Below, in pieces: positions 1-6,784 of a stretch of DNA of 32,543 nt. The position numbers and the translations under genes are program-made. Origin of the DNA: Candidatus Sungbacteria bacterium RIFCSPLOWO2_01_FULL_54_21 (GTDB lineage Bacteria; Patescibacteriota; Minisyncoccia; Sungbacterales; HO2-52-23); NCBI GenBank assembly GCA_001820725.1, contig MHQR01000009.1, forward strand, positions 1 through 32,543, read 5' to 3'. Within the stretch, counting starts at the first letter, position 1; every line of letters begins with the position of its first letter. Under the pieces are notes generated by a model. The model had not been told where the DNA came from. It ran no database searches and was given only the letters and a program-made list of their open reading frames with translations.

Positions 1-1139
1 GGGAGCGGAGGCGCTGGTGCCGGCTCCGCAGTGTCTTCCGAGTCATCCAAATCCTCCAGCGTTACCGAACTCCCGTACAAGGCGCTCGCCATGCCAAAGG
101 CGCCGCGTTTGAACGTGTCAACCCGCCTCCCCAGCCAGGAGCGGTTTTTGTCGTACAGGATTTTGGTCTTTTGTTCTTTCTCCACCTCATCGAGAAAGAG
201 TTTTACTACGCCGGAGCCGTAGAGGACGGCCTGGCGGGAGAGACGGGACCAATAAGAAGAAAGAACTTTGTTATCATCAACAGAATATTCTATAACCCTA
301 CTTCCAAATCTTTTTTTAACTTTTGCTAGTTTGTATTCTCCCTCTGTATCAGATGCATATACAAAATACTCAGGCAAATCATCTTTATATTCTGTAGAAA
401 AGGTAGAGGAAAGTTTAGGAAAGTCATAATCATAAATCGTGTCTTTGCTTAAAAAATGCTTATTTGTATATCCAGCCACCTGATCAAAATAATCATCCAA
501 CGAATTGAGGGTTATTGGTCTTTTGTCTTTCACCTCCTCAAAAACTTTGATCGCATCGCGATCAAACTGGTTGGTCCAGTCCTCGTACGGACTTCCCATA
601 CCAAAAATGTGCGGATGTGGATCGTTCCGAGTATGCTCTGGGACGGTTGCATCTTCCAGGAGATGCAAGATATGACCCAAAGATTCAAGACCGCGTACTC
701 TATCACCCCATGCGTACTCATGCACTGCCCGATCCCATGAATAATCAGTTGAAGCACTGAAAGCCGCTTGCGTTATAGTCCCAAATTTCGATAAATAATT
801 GATGTCATATCCCGCCTGTTCGCTTGCGCTCTTGCTCCATTGTTTGGAGCTCACAAAAGGCACTCCATTTAAGATAAGCCCCCTGTCGTGGACTGGATCA
901 TAGAAGTGATGAAGGGCACGTATATCGCTATCCTCCTCAATACTACCACGGATGATCGCAGTTATTTCCAAATCATTGAAGGCGTGTGCTTTGAAGCTTT
1001 TGTTAAAAAGTTTTATAATCTCTTGCGTAAGCGCCGCATGTGTTGTCTCTGGATTATAGGCGAAAGCAAAAAACGGCAGAACAAAAGACAGTCCGAGGCA
1101 ACTATAAAAGAGGTGCTTTATAACTCGGTGATTTTCCAT
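1..1139 (-). CDS. Exported zinc-dependent phospholipase C-like protein, partial at left edge
   Basis: The reading frame is open from the ATG at 1139 to the window edge, giving at least 379 residues without a stop, so the C-terminus is missing. Residues 1-27 form a signal peptide (basic start, hydrophobic core, FAFA end). The mature part has the pattern of the Zn_dep_PLPC family: His34 near the new N-terminus, HHFYDP at 77-82, and a helix-like stretch at 154-173 with LGHILHLLEDATVP followed by EHTRND, whose His and Asp residues would bind zinc. From about residue 360 it turns into an acidic, Ala-Pro-rich linker, suggesting a further domain beyond the edge. Its start overlaps the end of the upstream gene by 22 bases, so the two are probably translationally coupled. 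Likely a secreted or surface hydrolase acting on lipids or phosphoesters; the substrate is unknown. The family assignment is from motif recall, not a search. Confidence 0.8.
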   Translation of the reverse strand, partial: MENHRVIKHLFYSCLGLSFVLPFFAFAYNPETTHAALTQEIIKLFNKSFKAHAFNDLEITAIIRGSIEEDSDIRALHHFYDPVHDRGLILNGVPFVSSKQWSKSASEQAGYDINYLSKFGTITQAAFSASTDYSWDRAVHEYAWGDRVRGLESLGHILHLLEDATVPEHTRNDPHPHIFGMGSPYEDWTNQFDRDAIKVFEEVKDKRPITLNSLDDYFDQVAGYTNKHFLSKDTIYDYDFPKLSSTFSTEYKDDLPEYFVYASDTEGEYKLAKVKKRFGSRVIEYSVDDNKVLSSYWSRLSRQAVLYGSGVVKLFLDEVEKEQKTKILYDKNRSWLGRRVDTFKRGAFGMASALYGSSVTLEDLDDSEDTAEPAPAPPL

Positions 1140-1579
1140 TTGTTATTGAGAGAATTTTTGTGCATAACAAGTTCTGACGGTAAATCATTCACGCGAGTCA
1201 ACGTAAAATAAGCAACCTCACCCTTAAGAGTCATTTTCGTGCTTGTGAGATCCCCCACCATCTCATCCAATAATCCTTTCTCTTGTATCTGCGATAGGTC
1301 TGCTCTCCACTCCTCCTGCTTATCAAGGACGAAATACTTTGCGGCGAGGTCTATGTCTCCTTTTTTGAGGGCTTCTATGAAGAGTTTGAGCGTTTCTTCT
1401 GGGGTATCCCCTCCGTAGGGGTCTTCCCTGTATTCTTTCTTTATTTCCTCTGCCTGTTTCTCGGCCTGATACTCGGGGCTTTTCTGATAGCGGATATAGT
1501 CAATAGCAAACAAAGCCCCCATGCCTATGGCGACAATAGCCACAGCCCCTCCCAAAAACTTAAAAACATTTTTTGTCAT
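1118..1579 (-). CDS. Membrane-anchored NTF2/DUF4878-like protein
   Basis: A 153-residue protein with one N-terminal membrane segment (about residues 9-27, FLGGAVAIVAIGMGALFAI) followed by a charged linker and a small domain beginning TPEETLKLFIEALKKGD. That opening, a helix followed by ..DLAAKYFV and then a strand-rich end, is typical of NTF2-like/DUF4878 lipoprotein-type domains found in many small bacterial envelope proteins. The domain would face outside the membrane. I start it at the ATG at 1579 and not the GTG two codons upstream, because a TAGCAT -10 box ends only six bases upstream of that ATG and would give a leaderless message. Its end overlaps the start of the phospholipase-like gene by 22 bases, so the pair likely works together. 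No enzymatic residues are recognisable. Confidence 0.75.
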   Translation of the reverse strand: MTKNVFKFLGGAVAIVAIGMGALFAIDYIRYQKSPEYQAEKQAEEIKKEYREDPYGGDTPEETLKLFIEALKKGDIDLAAKYFVLDKQEEWRADLSQIQEKGLLDEMVGDLTSTKMTLKGEVAYFTLTRVNDLPSELVMHKNSLNNKWKITEL

Positions 1580-1585
1580 ACGCAC

Positions 1586-1614
1586 ATGCTACCCCACACC
1601 TCTCCAGCTCTCAA
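1586..1614 (-). promoter_or_regulatory. Candidate promoter of the DUF4878-like gene
   Basis: On the minus strand a -35 TTGAGA (1609-1614) and a -10 TAGCAT (1586-1591) are separated by exactly 17 bases. The expected start of transcription falls at or next to the A of the ATG at 1579, so the mRNA would be leaderless. The boxes are imperfect; the assignment is inference. Confidence 0.4.
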
Positions 1615-1620
1615 CGCGGC

Positions 1621-1629
1621 TTATCCACA
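1621..1629 (-). promoter_or_regulatory. DnaA-box-like 9-mer TGTGGATAA (copy 1)
   Basis: An exact match to the strong DnaA box (TTATCCACA on the plus strand) lies in the short gap between the YdcF-like and DUF4878-like genes, about 40 bases upstream of the latter's start and just upstream of its candidate -35 box. Two more exact copies occur within 2.6 kb. Confidence 0.5.
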
Positions 1630-1648
1630 ATACCAAAGGAATTTGCAC

Positions 1649-2233
1649 TCATATATGGAAAAGCAAATATGCAGCATAGACCATAACTTCCCGCATTGCA
1701 TAGTGAAGTTTTACCGAGCGGCTTTTCGTCAGCATGGGTGCTGGAAAAACTCTTATATTGAGATCGTGTGCCATCTGCCGCGCCCTCATCATATGAAAGT
1801 CATGACTCACGAGTATTGCGGATCGAAGTGACTGCACTTCCATGATGTCCCGCGCAAGTATTAGGTTTTCCAATGTCGTCCTGCTCTGTTCTTCAATATA
1901 TATCCGATTCGAAGGAATACCGAGACGCACAAGATACACTTTCCCGATAGCGGAATCGGAAGCTGGAGATCCCGGCACTTTCCCTCCTGTTACGATAATC
2001 GAATCTGCATATCCTTGTTCATATACTTTATGGGCATGATCGAGGCGTGCCTGAAATATAGGCGATGGCTCGCCATTCCGTTGGGCCGCGCCAAGAACAA
2101 TAATGGCATCGGATTTCTGAATATCGGAGAAAGACCCCTGGCGATAAATCCGCGCCAAAAGAGCGATACAAATTATCAGCACACACCCCAAAAACCACGC
2201 TCCTGCGCGCAAGGTCTTTCTCAATCCGCTCAT
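1649..2233 (-). CDS. YdcF/SanA-like DUF218 membrane protein
   Basis: A 194-residue protein with an N-terminal membrane helix (about residues 10-28) and a DUF218 domain. The family marks are visible in order: SDAIIVLGAA, RLDHAHKVYEQGYADSIIVT with the following TGG, and the SRTTLENLILARDIM helix that is preceded by an acidic pair, then ILVSHDFHMMRARQMA, where the family keeps an Ser-x-x-x-H/R-type helix start. Members (YdcF, SanA, ElyC) sit in the inner membrane and have been linked to envelope integrity and peptidoglycan or lipid carrier supply; the enzymatic activity is not established. Its ATG shares ATGA with the stop of the lysozyme-fold gene upstream (2230-2233), so it is the second cistron of that pair. 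No Shine-Dalgarno is visible, which fits coupling. Confidence 0.85.
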   Translation of the reverse strand: MSGLRKTLRAGAWFLGCVLIICIALLARIYRQGSFSDIQKSDAIIVLGAAQRNGEPSPIFQARLDHAHKVYEQGYADSIIVTGGKVPGSPASDSAIGKVYLVRLGIPSNRIYIEEQSRTTLENLILARDIMEVQSLRSAILVSHDFHMMRARQMAHDLNIRVFPAPMLTKSRSVKLHYAMREVMVYAAYLLFHI

Positions 2234-3378
2234 AAGCCGAGCAATCGCTTCATTTCCTGATAGTGTCGCGCAACGCCTGCGCCAAATTCGTTTGTCTGTG
2301 GGTTCGCGTGCGGTTCAATTGGATTGCTTACATCTTCAATGTTATAAAGCGTGCCGAGGATTTCCGGCTTGCCGCTTATGTCAAAACCCTTTTCTTTCCA
2401 TCGCGCATCGCTGAAATGCAATTTGACCGCTACATATCTGATATTTGTGTAGGGATCTTTCAATCTTTCTACCCGTATAAACGTATCCTCAACCGCATGG
2501 ACGGTGTCCTTATCCGGATATAGCTGAGGATAGATATTTTCAAGATCGCGTGCAGTATTTACCCGTATCTGCCCAATACCGATGGATGTATTAAGGTGCA
2601 GGAGTCCGCCAATAGAATCCGTAAGCGTATCTACAAAATTTACATTCGTCGCTTGTTCCTGGTATATAACGCCGCCTACTATTGCGGGATCGACATGAAA
2701 TTCCTGTCCGGCAAATAGTATCAGCTGCTTATAGGTCTGGATGAGGTTAATGGCTCTCGCTCCCGCTTCTCTTTCAGGATGTCTGATGGAGAATACAGTA
2801 CGATGCAGGAAAGGCATCCGGTCAGCATGAAACTCGATATAGTGTATACCGCTATCAAGCTGTTCATGAAATTCAACGGTGGCCTTTTTGATACTTCCGA
2901 TGATCCCCTTCGCTGTCCAAGGCAGCAAAGAACCAACAAGGCGCCAAAAAGAAAACTTTCCGGAGACGGAGGATTTCTTTATGCTACCGTCAACGATTAT
3001 CTTAACGTCATCGCTATCGCGTAAGCGTTTTTGAATACTCACCTCTGCTGAAAAATATACAAGGGGGAGATCTATAAGCACAAACGTATGCCATGATCTC
3101 CTGTCTCCGTCTTCAGCCACCTCCTCCCATACAAGATCGACGTCATGATGCTGTAATTCACGAACGTCAATACCATCAATAGTTGCTGCAGGATCCGGAA
3201 TCAGATTTAATACATGCTCGCCCGCTTCAAGAATTGTGAAAAGAGTAATTATTTTTTGCTTGCCTTTGAGTTCCGCTCCGTTGCATGCCGGAGGGATATT
3301 GAATGCCTGGACATATTTCGCTGGCGGTATTTCGCGAAAACGAAGTCCATCAATCTCCACGCGCAGATTTTCATCCAT
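2230..3378 (-). CDS. Lysozyme-fold (lytic transglycosylase-like) protein with N-terminal beta domain
   Basis: A 382-residue protein. Residues 1 to about 190 are strand-rich, with AGEHVLNLIPDPAATIDGI resembling a carbohydrate-binding beta sandwich. From about residue 205 comes a lysozyme-like domain: FHVDPAIVGGVIYQEQ, where the Glu of YQE is the expected catalytic acid, then SIGIGQIRVNTA, equivalent to the SxGxxQI motif of lytic transglycosylases. The C-terminus (GTLYNIEDV, PHANPQTNEFG) recalls DUF1402-type proteins. Function: cleavage of peptidoglycan or another polysaccharide. I chose the ATG at 3378 because GGAG lies five bases upstream; an in-frame ATG at 3492 would add 38 atypical basic residues with a weak hydrophobic patch. 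Neither start gives a clear signal peptide, which is odd for a wall enzyme. It overlaps the DUF218 gene by four bases. Confidence 0.75.
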   Translation of the reverse strand: MDENLRVEIDGLRFREIPPAKYVQAFNIPPACNGAELKGKQKIITLFTILEAGEHVLNLIPDPAATIDGIDVRELQHHDVDLVWEEVAEDGDRRSWHTFVLIDLPLVYFSAEVSIQKRLRDSDDVKIIVDGSIKKSSVSGKFSFWRLVGSLLPWTAKGIIGSIKKATVEFHEQLDSGIHYIEFHADRMPFLHRTVFSIRHPEREAGARAINLIQTYKQLILFAGQEFHVDPAIVGGVIYQEQATNVNFVDTLTDSIGGLLHLNTSIGIGQIRVNTARDLENIYPQLYPDKDTVHAVEDTFIRVERLKDPYTNIRYVAVKLHFSDARWKEKGFDISGKPEILGTLYNIEDVSNPIEPHANPQTNEFGAGVARHYQEMKRLLGL

Positions 3379-3535
3379 ATCGGCTCCGGCTTGGTGTCTT
3401 GATTTACACCGGACACGTATGATGATAGCGACTAGTCCGGCATGCGCTATGCGGAACGGAAATGGCGATGCCTTCGTAATATGGCGGTGCATAAGAATAT
3501 CAGAAAGTCATTTTAATGCTTCTTATCGTGGCATT

Positions 3536-3565
3536 ATTGTATCCTGCGTGTATAAACTCCCACAA
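3536..3565 (-). promoter_or_regulatory. Possible promoter of the lysozyme-fold gene
   Basis: The 235-base gap at 3379-3613 holds no further gene. On the minus strand a TACAAT -10 (3536-3541) is preceded by TTGTGG (3560-3565) at 18 bases. The match is weak at -35 and would leave a leader of about 150 bases to the preferred ATG at 3378, or about 37 bases to the alternative at 3492. Confidence 0.25.
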
Positions 3566-3571
3566 ACATAG

Positions 3572-3580
3572 TTATCCACA
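3572..3580 (-). promoter_or_regulatory. DnaA-box-like 9-mer TGTGGATAA (copy 2)
   Basis: An exact TTATCCACA on the plus strand in the gap between the lysozyme-fold gene and the broken gene at 3614. It lies immediately upstream of the candidate promoter at 3536-3565 and shares the extended form TGTGGATAACT with copy 3. Confidence 0.5.
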
Positions 3581-3613
3581 CGATGTAGCAATCGCATGAC
3601 CATTTCCACACCC

Positions 3614-4111
3614 TTAAAATTCAGTCGTCGCATCGCATGTCACCGAGAAAAGCGTACCCTTCCTGCGACGCAAAAACAAAATATGCTGTACCGGTAGTGG
3701 TAGTCGCAATGCCTCCCAAATACCACTCATCCCACCAGTCCCCCATCGGAGAATCTACAGGCCACACTCCCTCATCAAAGAACAGAACCTCAAGCGGCGT
3801 CTTGCTGATGAAATTGATTGATCGGATAAAGCGATTTTATATGCCTGGCGTATGCTTTCTTTAGGGAGCGGCGCAGAGCGGAACTCTCCAACGAAAAAGT
3901 CACATCGCCAAGATCCGTGTTCTTGAGGGCCGCCAAGATATTTCTTTTTCTCCAGAAGTATTGATTCTGGTGGATGATAAAGCGCAGCTCTTTTGAAATT
4001 CTTTTCAAGTCTCCAAGGTCGGAAATCATGGATTGGCACTCCCCACATGGGAAAATAGAGAAGCGATAAGATAACAAGCGAGGGTATAGCGGCGACCAGA
4101 ATGATTTTCAT
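3614..4111 (-). pseudogene. Small membrane-anchored protein, frameshifted
   Basis: From the ATG at 4111 the frame encodes an N-terminal membrane segment (about residues 3-20, ILVAAIPSLVILSLLYFPMW) and a polar domain up to KESIRQAYK. There the frame goes wrong. The sequence that clearly continues the protein, starting RFIRSINFISKTPLEVLFF and going on through VWPVDSPMGDWWDEWYLGG to VTCDATTEF and a TAA at 3614, is in the -1 frame. Adding one base to the four-A run (TTTT at 3835-3838 on the plus strand) joins the halves smoothly as QAYKNRFIRS, giving about 165 residues. A homopolymer indel, natural or from assembly, is the simplest reading; no good slippery heptamer supports programmed -1 frameshifting. 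The function is unknown. Without repair the product ends at 3755 with an unrelated tail. Confidence 0.65.
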
Positions 4112-4154
4112 ATCGCCATGGTATCACTTGCCCACGATTTATAAGAACGATGAG

Positions 4155-4163
4155 TTATCCACA
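4155..4163 (-). promoter_or_regulatory. DnaA-box-like 9-mer TGTGGATAA (copy 3)
   Basis: The third exact TTATCCACA (plus strand) in the left module, 44 bases upstream of the ATG at 4111. As in copy 2 it continues as TGTGGATAACT on the minus strand. All three copies have the same orientation relative to the downstream minus-strand genes. Confidence 0.5.
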
Positions 4164-4207
4164 ACACAAAGCGCTCCGCGTGACGCATTTCTGCTCGCGT
4201 CACAGTA

Positions 4208-4245
4208 AAAACATCCTTACAAACTCCAGTTTGTAAGGATGTTTT
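4208..4245. terminator. Strong intrinsic terminator, perfect 18-bp stem
   Basis: Arms 4208-4225 and 4228-4245 are perfect reverse complements with only CC between them (in practice a loop opened by the flanking ACT/AGT). On the minus strand the stem runs into a short T tract, so it should end transcription of the winged-helix gene; the A/T flanks make it plausible in both directions. Its centre ACAAACTCCAGTTTGT recurs, with one change, in the inverted repeat at 4611-4634. Confidence 0.8.
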
Positions 4246-4274
4246 GTTTGTGCTGTGGAAATGTTATGAATATT

Positions 4275-4571
4275 TTATGCGCGCTGGAAGGATTTGAGGA
4301 AGCTGACGAACGCCCTGCCGTAGGGCGAGAGCTTGTGCTCTACGAACTTCCCCCGATACTTTTTATCAATCAGGCCGGCATACGACAGCCGCCGCGTGTG
4401 CTCGCCCAATGTCTTCTCATTTGCCCCTATCGCCTTCACTATGCCATCCAGCGTAATGCCCTGCCCCTCTGCAACCGCAAGCAATATTTCAATCCTATAG
4501 TGATTAGCCATCCCTTTGAGGTGGCGCTCCATCTGTTTTGCCGTTTTCATTTTCTCCGTCTTCATATCCAT
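4275..4571 (-). CDS. Winged-helix (ArsR/MarR-like) transcription regulator
   Basis: A 98-residue basic protein. KQMERHLKGMANHYRIEILL, then TLDGIVKAIGANEKTLGEHTRRLSYAGLI, is the helix-turn-helix part (about residues 27-67), followed by a wing containing KKYRGKFVEHKLSPYG. This is the usual single-domain ArsR-like layout, but no cysteine or histidine cluster for metal sensing is visible. It stands alone between a strong terminator downstream and a divergent membrane-protein gene upstream. A GATAAT -10 box (4574-4579) ends only two bases before the ATG at 4571, so the real leaderless start may be the second ATG at 4565 (MKTEKMKTAKQ). The inverted repeat at 4611-4634 would lie just upstream of its -35 region and is a candidate autoregulatory operator. 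The likely targets are itself and the glycan genes that begin at 4712; this is inference. Confidence 0.8.
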   Translation of the reverse strand: MDMKTEKMKTAKQMERHLKGMANHYRIEILLAVAEGQGITLDGIVKAIGANEKTLGEHTRRLSYAGLIDKKYRGKFVEHKLSPYGRAFVSFLKSFQRA

Positions 4572-4573
4572 AT

Positions 4574-4579
4574 ATTATC
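4574..4579 (-). promoter_or_regulatory. Candidate -10 box of the winged-helix gene
   Basis: GATAAT on the minus strand, two bases before the first ATG (4571) and eight before the second (4565). No convincing -35 is visible, so an activator or an extended -10 would be needed. Confidence 0.35.
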
Positions 4580-4610
4580 ACATCCCCGCAATCCTCCGCA
4601 TCCACAACAT

Positions 4611-4634
4611 ACCAACATACTCCAGTTTGTTGGT
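4611..4634. promoter_or_regulatory. Imperfect inverted repeat, candidate operator of the winged-helix regulator
   Basis: The halves ACCAACATACTC and CAGTTTGTTGGT pair at ten of twelve positions. The repeat is in the divergent gap between the regulator (start 4571) and the GT-C-like gene (start 4712), with no T tract, so it is not an obvious terminator. Its core differs by one base from the core of the terminator at 4208-4245. Confidence 0.45.
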
Positions 4635-4711
4635 TTGAGTATTGGATCGTGCGGCTCTTCGCCTGCGACTGCTTGCCGATGATGCTGTAAAAAGATTAGT
4701 ATTGGGCTATA

Positions 4712-6784
4712 GTGAGGCATAATCTTGGCTTTGGCATGGAACGGATGATTTTCTCGCTTTGGGGATGGGTCGGACGGCATTGGGCGGCTTTGGTTTTGTG
4801 TTTGGCTGTGGGTTTGGTGTATGGCTTGCACCACATGGTACTTTTGGGCGCGGCGCGAGATGCTGGGTTGGGGTATCACCCGCTTGTCGTGAATGAGGAC
4901 GAGGCCATGTTTACGGGGCCGAAAGCCCATGCCGCCGAGATGGGGGAGGTCATCGTGGGCGACTTCAATGTCGCGGAATACAAAGATACACGGATATATG
5001 TGTTACCGTTCCTGTCCCCGCTTATCATGGGAACTATCGCGCGCGCTGTCGGCGGCATTGAGCGGGCTTTTATCGTGAGCGATTTTCTTTTTCCGCCGAT
5101 TATTTTTCTTTTGTTTTATGCGTTTCTTTTTCTGCTTTCCGAGCGACGGCTCCTTGCTTTGTCTGGGGCAACGCTTTTTATCTTTCTCCCGCAGGTTTTG
5201 CTTGCCGTGCCGCCGATCACGCCGTATCTCCAGGCCACTATTCTGACGCTCGCGGCAAAAGGTTCATCGCTTTATTTTTCCCGCGTTGAAGACCCCCAGC
5301 TTACCGCGCCTTTGTATCTGGCAGGGCTTTTGTTTTTCCTCCTTATCTTCCAGAGAAGAAGGGAGAGATGGATTATCGCGCTTGCGGGCATCTTTTACGG
5401 ACTGATGTTCTATTCGTATTTTTATTACTGGACGTATGTGTCCATGGCGCTCGTCATCGGTATTGCCATCGTCTGGCGCACACTGCCGGATGTGCGCAAC
5501 CGGCTGATGATGGCCATGGGGCTGGGACTCCTGTTTTCCGTGCCGCACTGGGTAAACGCGTCAATGGTCGCCTCTTTGCCCCAGTATCCTGACCTGTTTG
5601 ACCGCCTGCGCCCGGAGGTGGGACGCGCCCTCAATCTGGAGATGTTGCCGCTCTTTGCCTACCTCCTGCACGCGATTTTAGCTTCTGCGGTATGGATATT
5701 TTTCAGAAAAGAACGGCCTGGTCTTGCCGCTTTTTTCCTGGCTTTTCTCCTGCCGATCTACGCGGCCTACAATATGCAGGTCGTCATCGGATTCAACGTG
5801 CACCCGGATCATTGGTTCAAAGCCGCCATGCCTATAGTGAATACGGCAATGCTGATTGCCATATACTATGCGCTGAAAAAATATGGTGTGCTGCTCTCTT
5901 TCCGCGCGCTTGTTCTCCCGTGGGCAATTCTTGCCATACTTCTTTTTCTGAAGGCAATGCAAACAGAAGTCGCGTCAGTACGGTATGCGTCCCTGCTCCT
6001 GCTCGCCACGGCATCCATCGGCCTACTCTATAGCGCCGCGCGGCCACGTCTGGCCTGGACGCGCCATCGCGCTATTCCGATCGGCCTGGCAGGACTTGTT
6101 ATACTTTTGTTTTTTGCAAAAGGCGTTGCCGTACAGAAGGCGTACATCCGCACCAATGCGGCAAAGACCCTTCCTGCCGAAGAATCCGCCAGTTTCGCGT
6201 GGCTTGCCGAAAATACTCCGGCGTATTCTGTCGTTGCCACGCCTTCGTTCACCACCAACGCGCGGATTCAATTGTACACCAGGAATCGCCTGCTCCTGCC
6301 AAACGGCTACAACACGATCGCGGGGGACGCGGAGTTGTGGGAGCGTCTGCGGGTGACGAACAAGATATTCGGCACGCCCTTGCTGACGTACCGCGCGTAT
6401 CTCACAGGCGCGAGCGCACTCGGCGGCGGAGGCGAGGATGACGCGGCGGGCGACAATCTCTATTTCGCGTTCAAGCCGCAGCTGGATACTCTAGCCGTGT
6501 ACTACCTTTTCCACATGCACTATCTGGATTCTTCGCCGGGAAGCACGTTCCAAAGCACAACGCCGCTTTCCCTGCCGCCCGCCATCGTGGAACGGGAAGT
6601 CGCGGCATATCAGCGTTTTACCCCTGGCGATCCCCTGCCGTATCGCGTGGATTTTCTGTACTATGGCCCGCGCGAGCGCGTCCTTGTCCCCGATGCGTCC
6701 GCATTTTCCTCATACGAAAAAATGTATGACCACAGAGGTATTATCGTCTATCGCTATTCCCATGACCGACTCGCAGAAAAATAA
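4712..6784 (+). CDS. Multi-pass GT-C-like membrane glycosyltransferase
   Basis: A 690-residue integral membrane protein with about eleven to thirteen hydrophobic segments up to about residue 470 and a soluble C-terminal part. The first membrane helix (about residues 22-45) is followed by an outside loop with VVNEDEAMFTGPKAH; an acidic pair in the first loop is the typical catalytic site of GT-C enzymes, which use lipid-linked sugars. The C-terminal domain (LPAEESASFAWLAENTPAYSVV onward) resembles the soluble end of PMT/oligosaccharyltransferase-like proteins. It probably transfers a sugar or glycan outside the membrane and is the only multi-pass protein near the cluster. The GTG at 4712 is the longest start; the ATG at 4736 (MERMIFSLW) is equally possible, and neither has a Shine-Dalgarno. 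Its end overlaps the next gene by 23 bases. GT-C assignment is from topology and the loop motif only. Confidence 0.75.
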   Translation: MRHNLGFGMERMIFSLWGWVGRHWAALVLCLAVGLVYGLHHMVLLGAARDAGLGYHPLVVNEDEAMFTGPKAHAAEMGEVIVGDFNVAEYKDTRIYVLPFLSPLIMGTIARAVGGIERAFIVSDFLFPPIIFLLFYAFLFLLSERRLLALSGATLFIFLPQVLLAVPPITPYLQATILTLAAKGSSLYFSRVEDPQLTAPLYLAGLLFFLLIFQRRRERWIIALAGIFYGLMFYSYFYYWTYVSMALVIGIAIVWRTLPDVRNRLMMAMGLGLLFSVPHWVNASMVASLPQYPDLFDRLRPEVGRALNLEMLPLFAYLLHAILASAVWIFFRKERPGLAAFFLAFLLPIYAAYNMQVVIGFNVHPDHWFKAAMPIVNTAMLIAIYYALKKYGVLLSFRALVLPWAILAILLFLKAMQTEVASVRYASLLLLATASIGLLYSAARPRLAWTRHRAIPIGLAGLVILLFFAKGVAVQKAYIRTNAAKTLPAEESASFAWLAENTPAYSVVATPSFTTNARIQLYTRNRLLLPNGYNTIAGDAELWERLRVTNKIFGTPLLTYRAYLTGASALGGGGEDDAAGDNLYFAFKPQLDTLAVYYLFHMHYLDSSPGSTFQSTTPLSLPPAIVEREVAAYQRFTPGDPLPYRVDFLYYGPRERVLVPDASAFSSYEKMYDHRGIIVYRYSHDRLAEK

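Noticed and set aside
3755-4111. Programmed -1 frameshift in the small membrane protein gene
   Set aside because: No X-XXY-YYZ slippery heptamer with a downstream structure is seen at the junction; a one-base indel in an A run is simpler.
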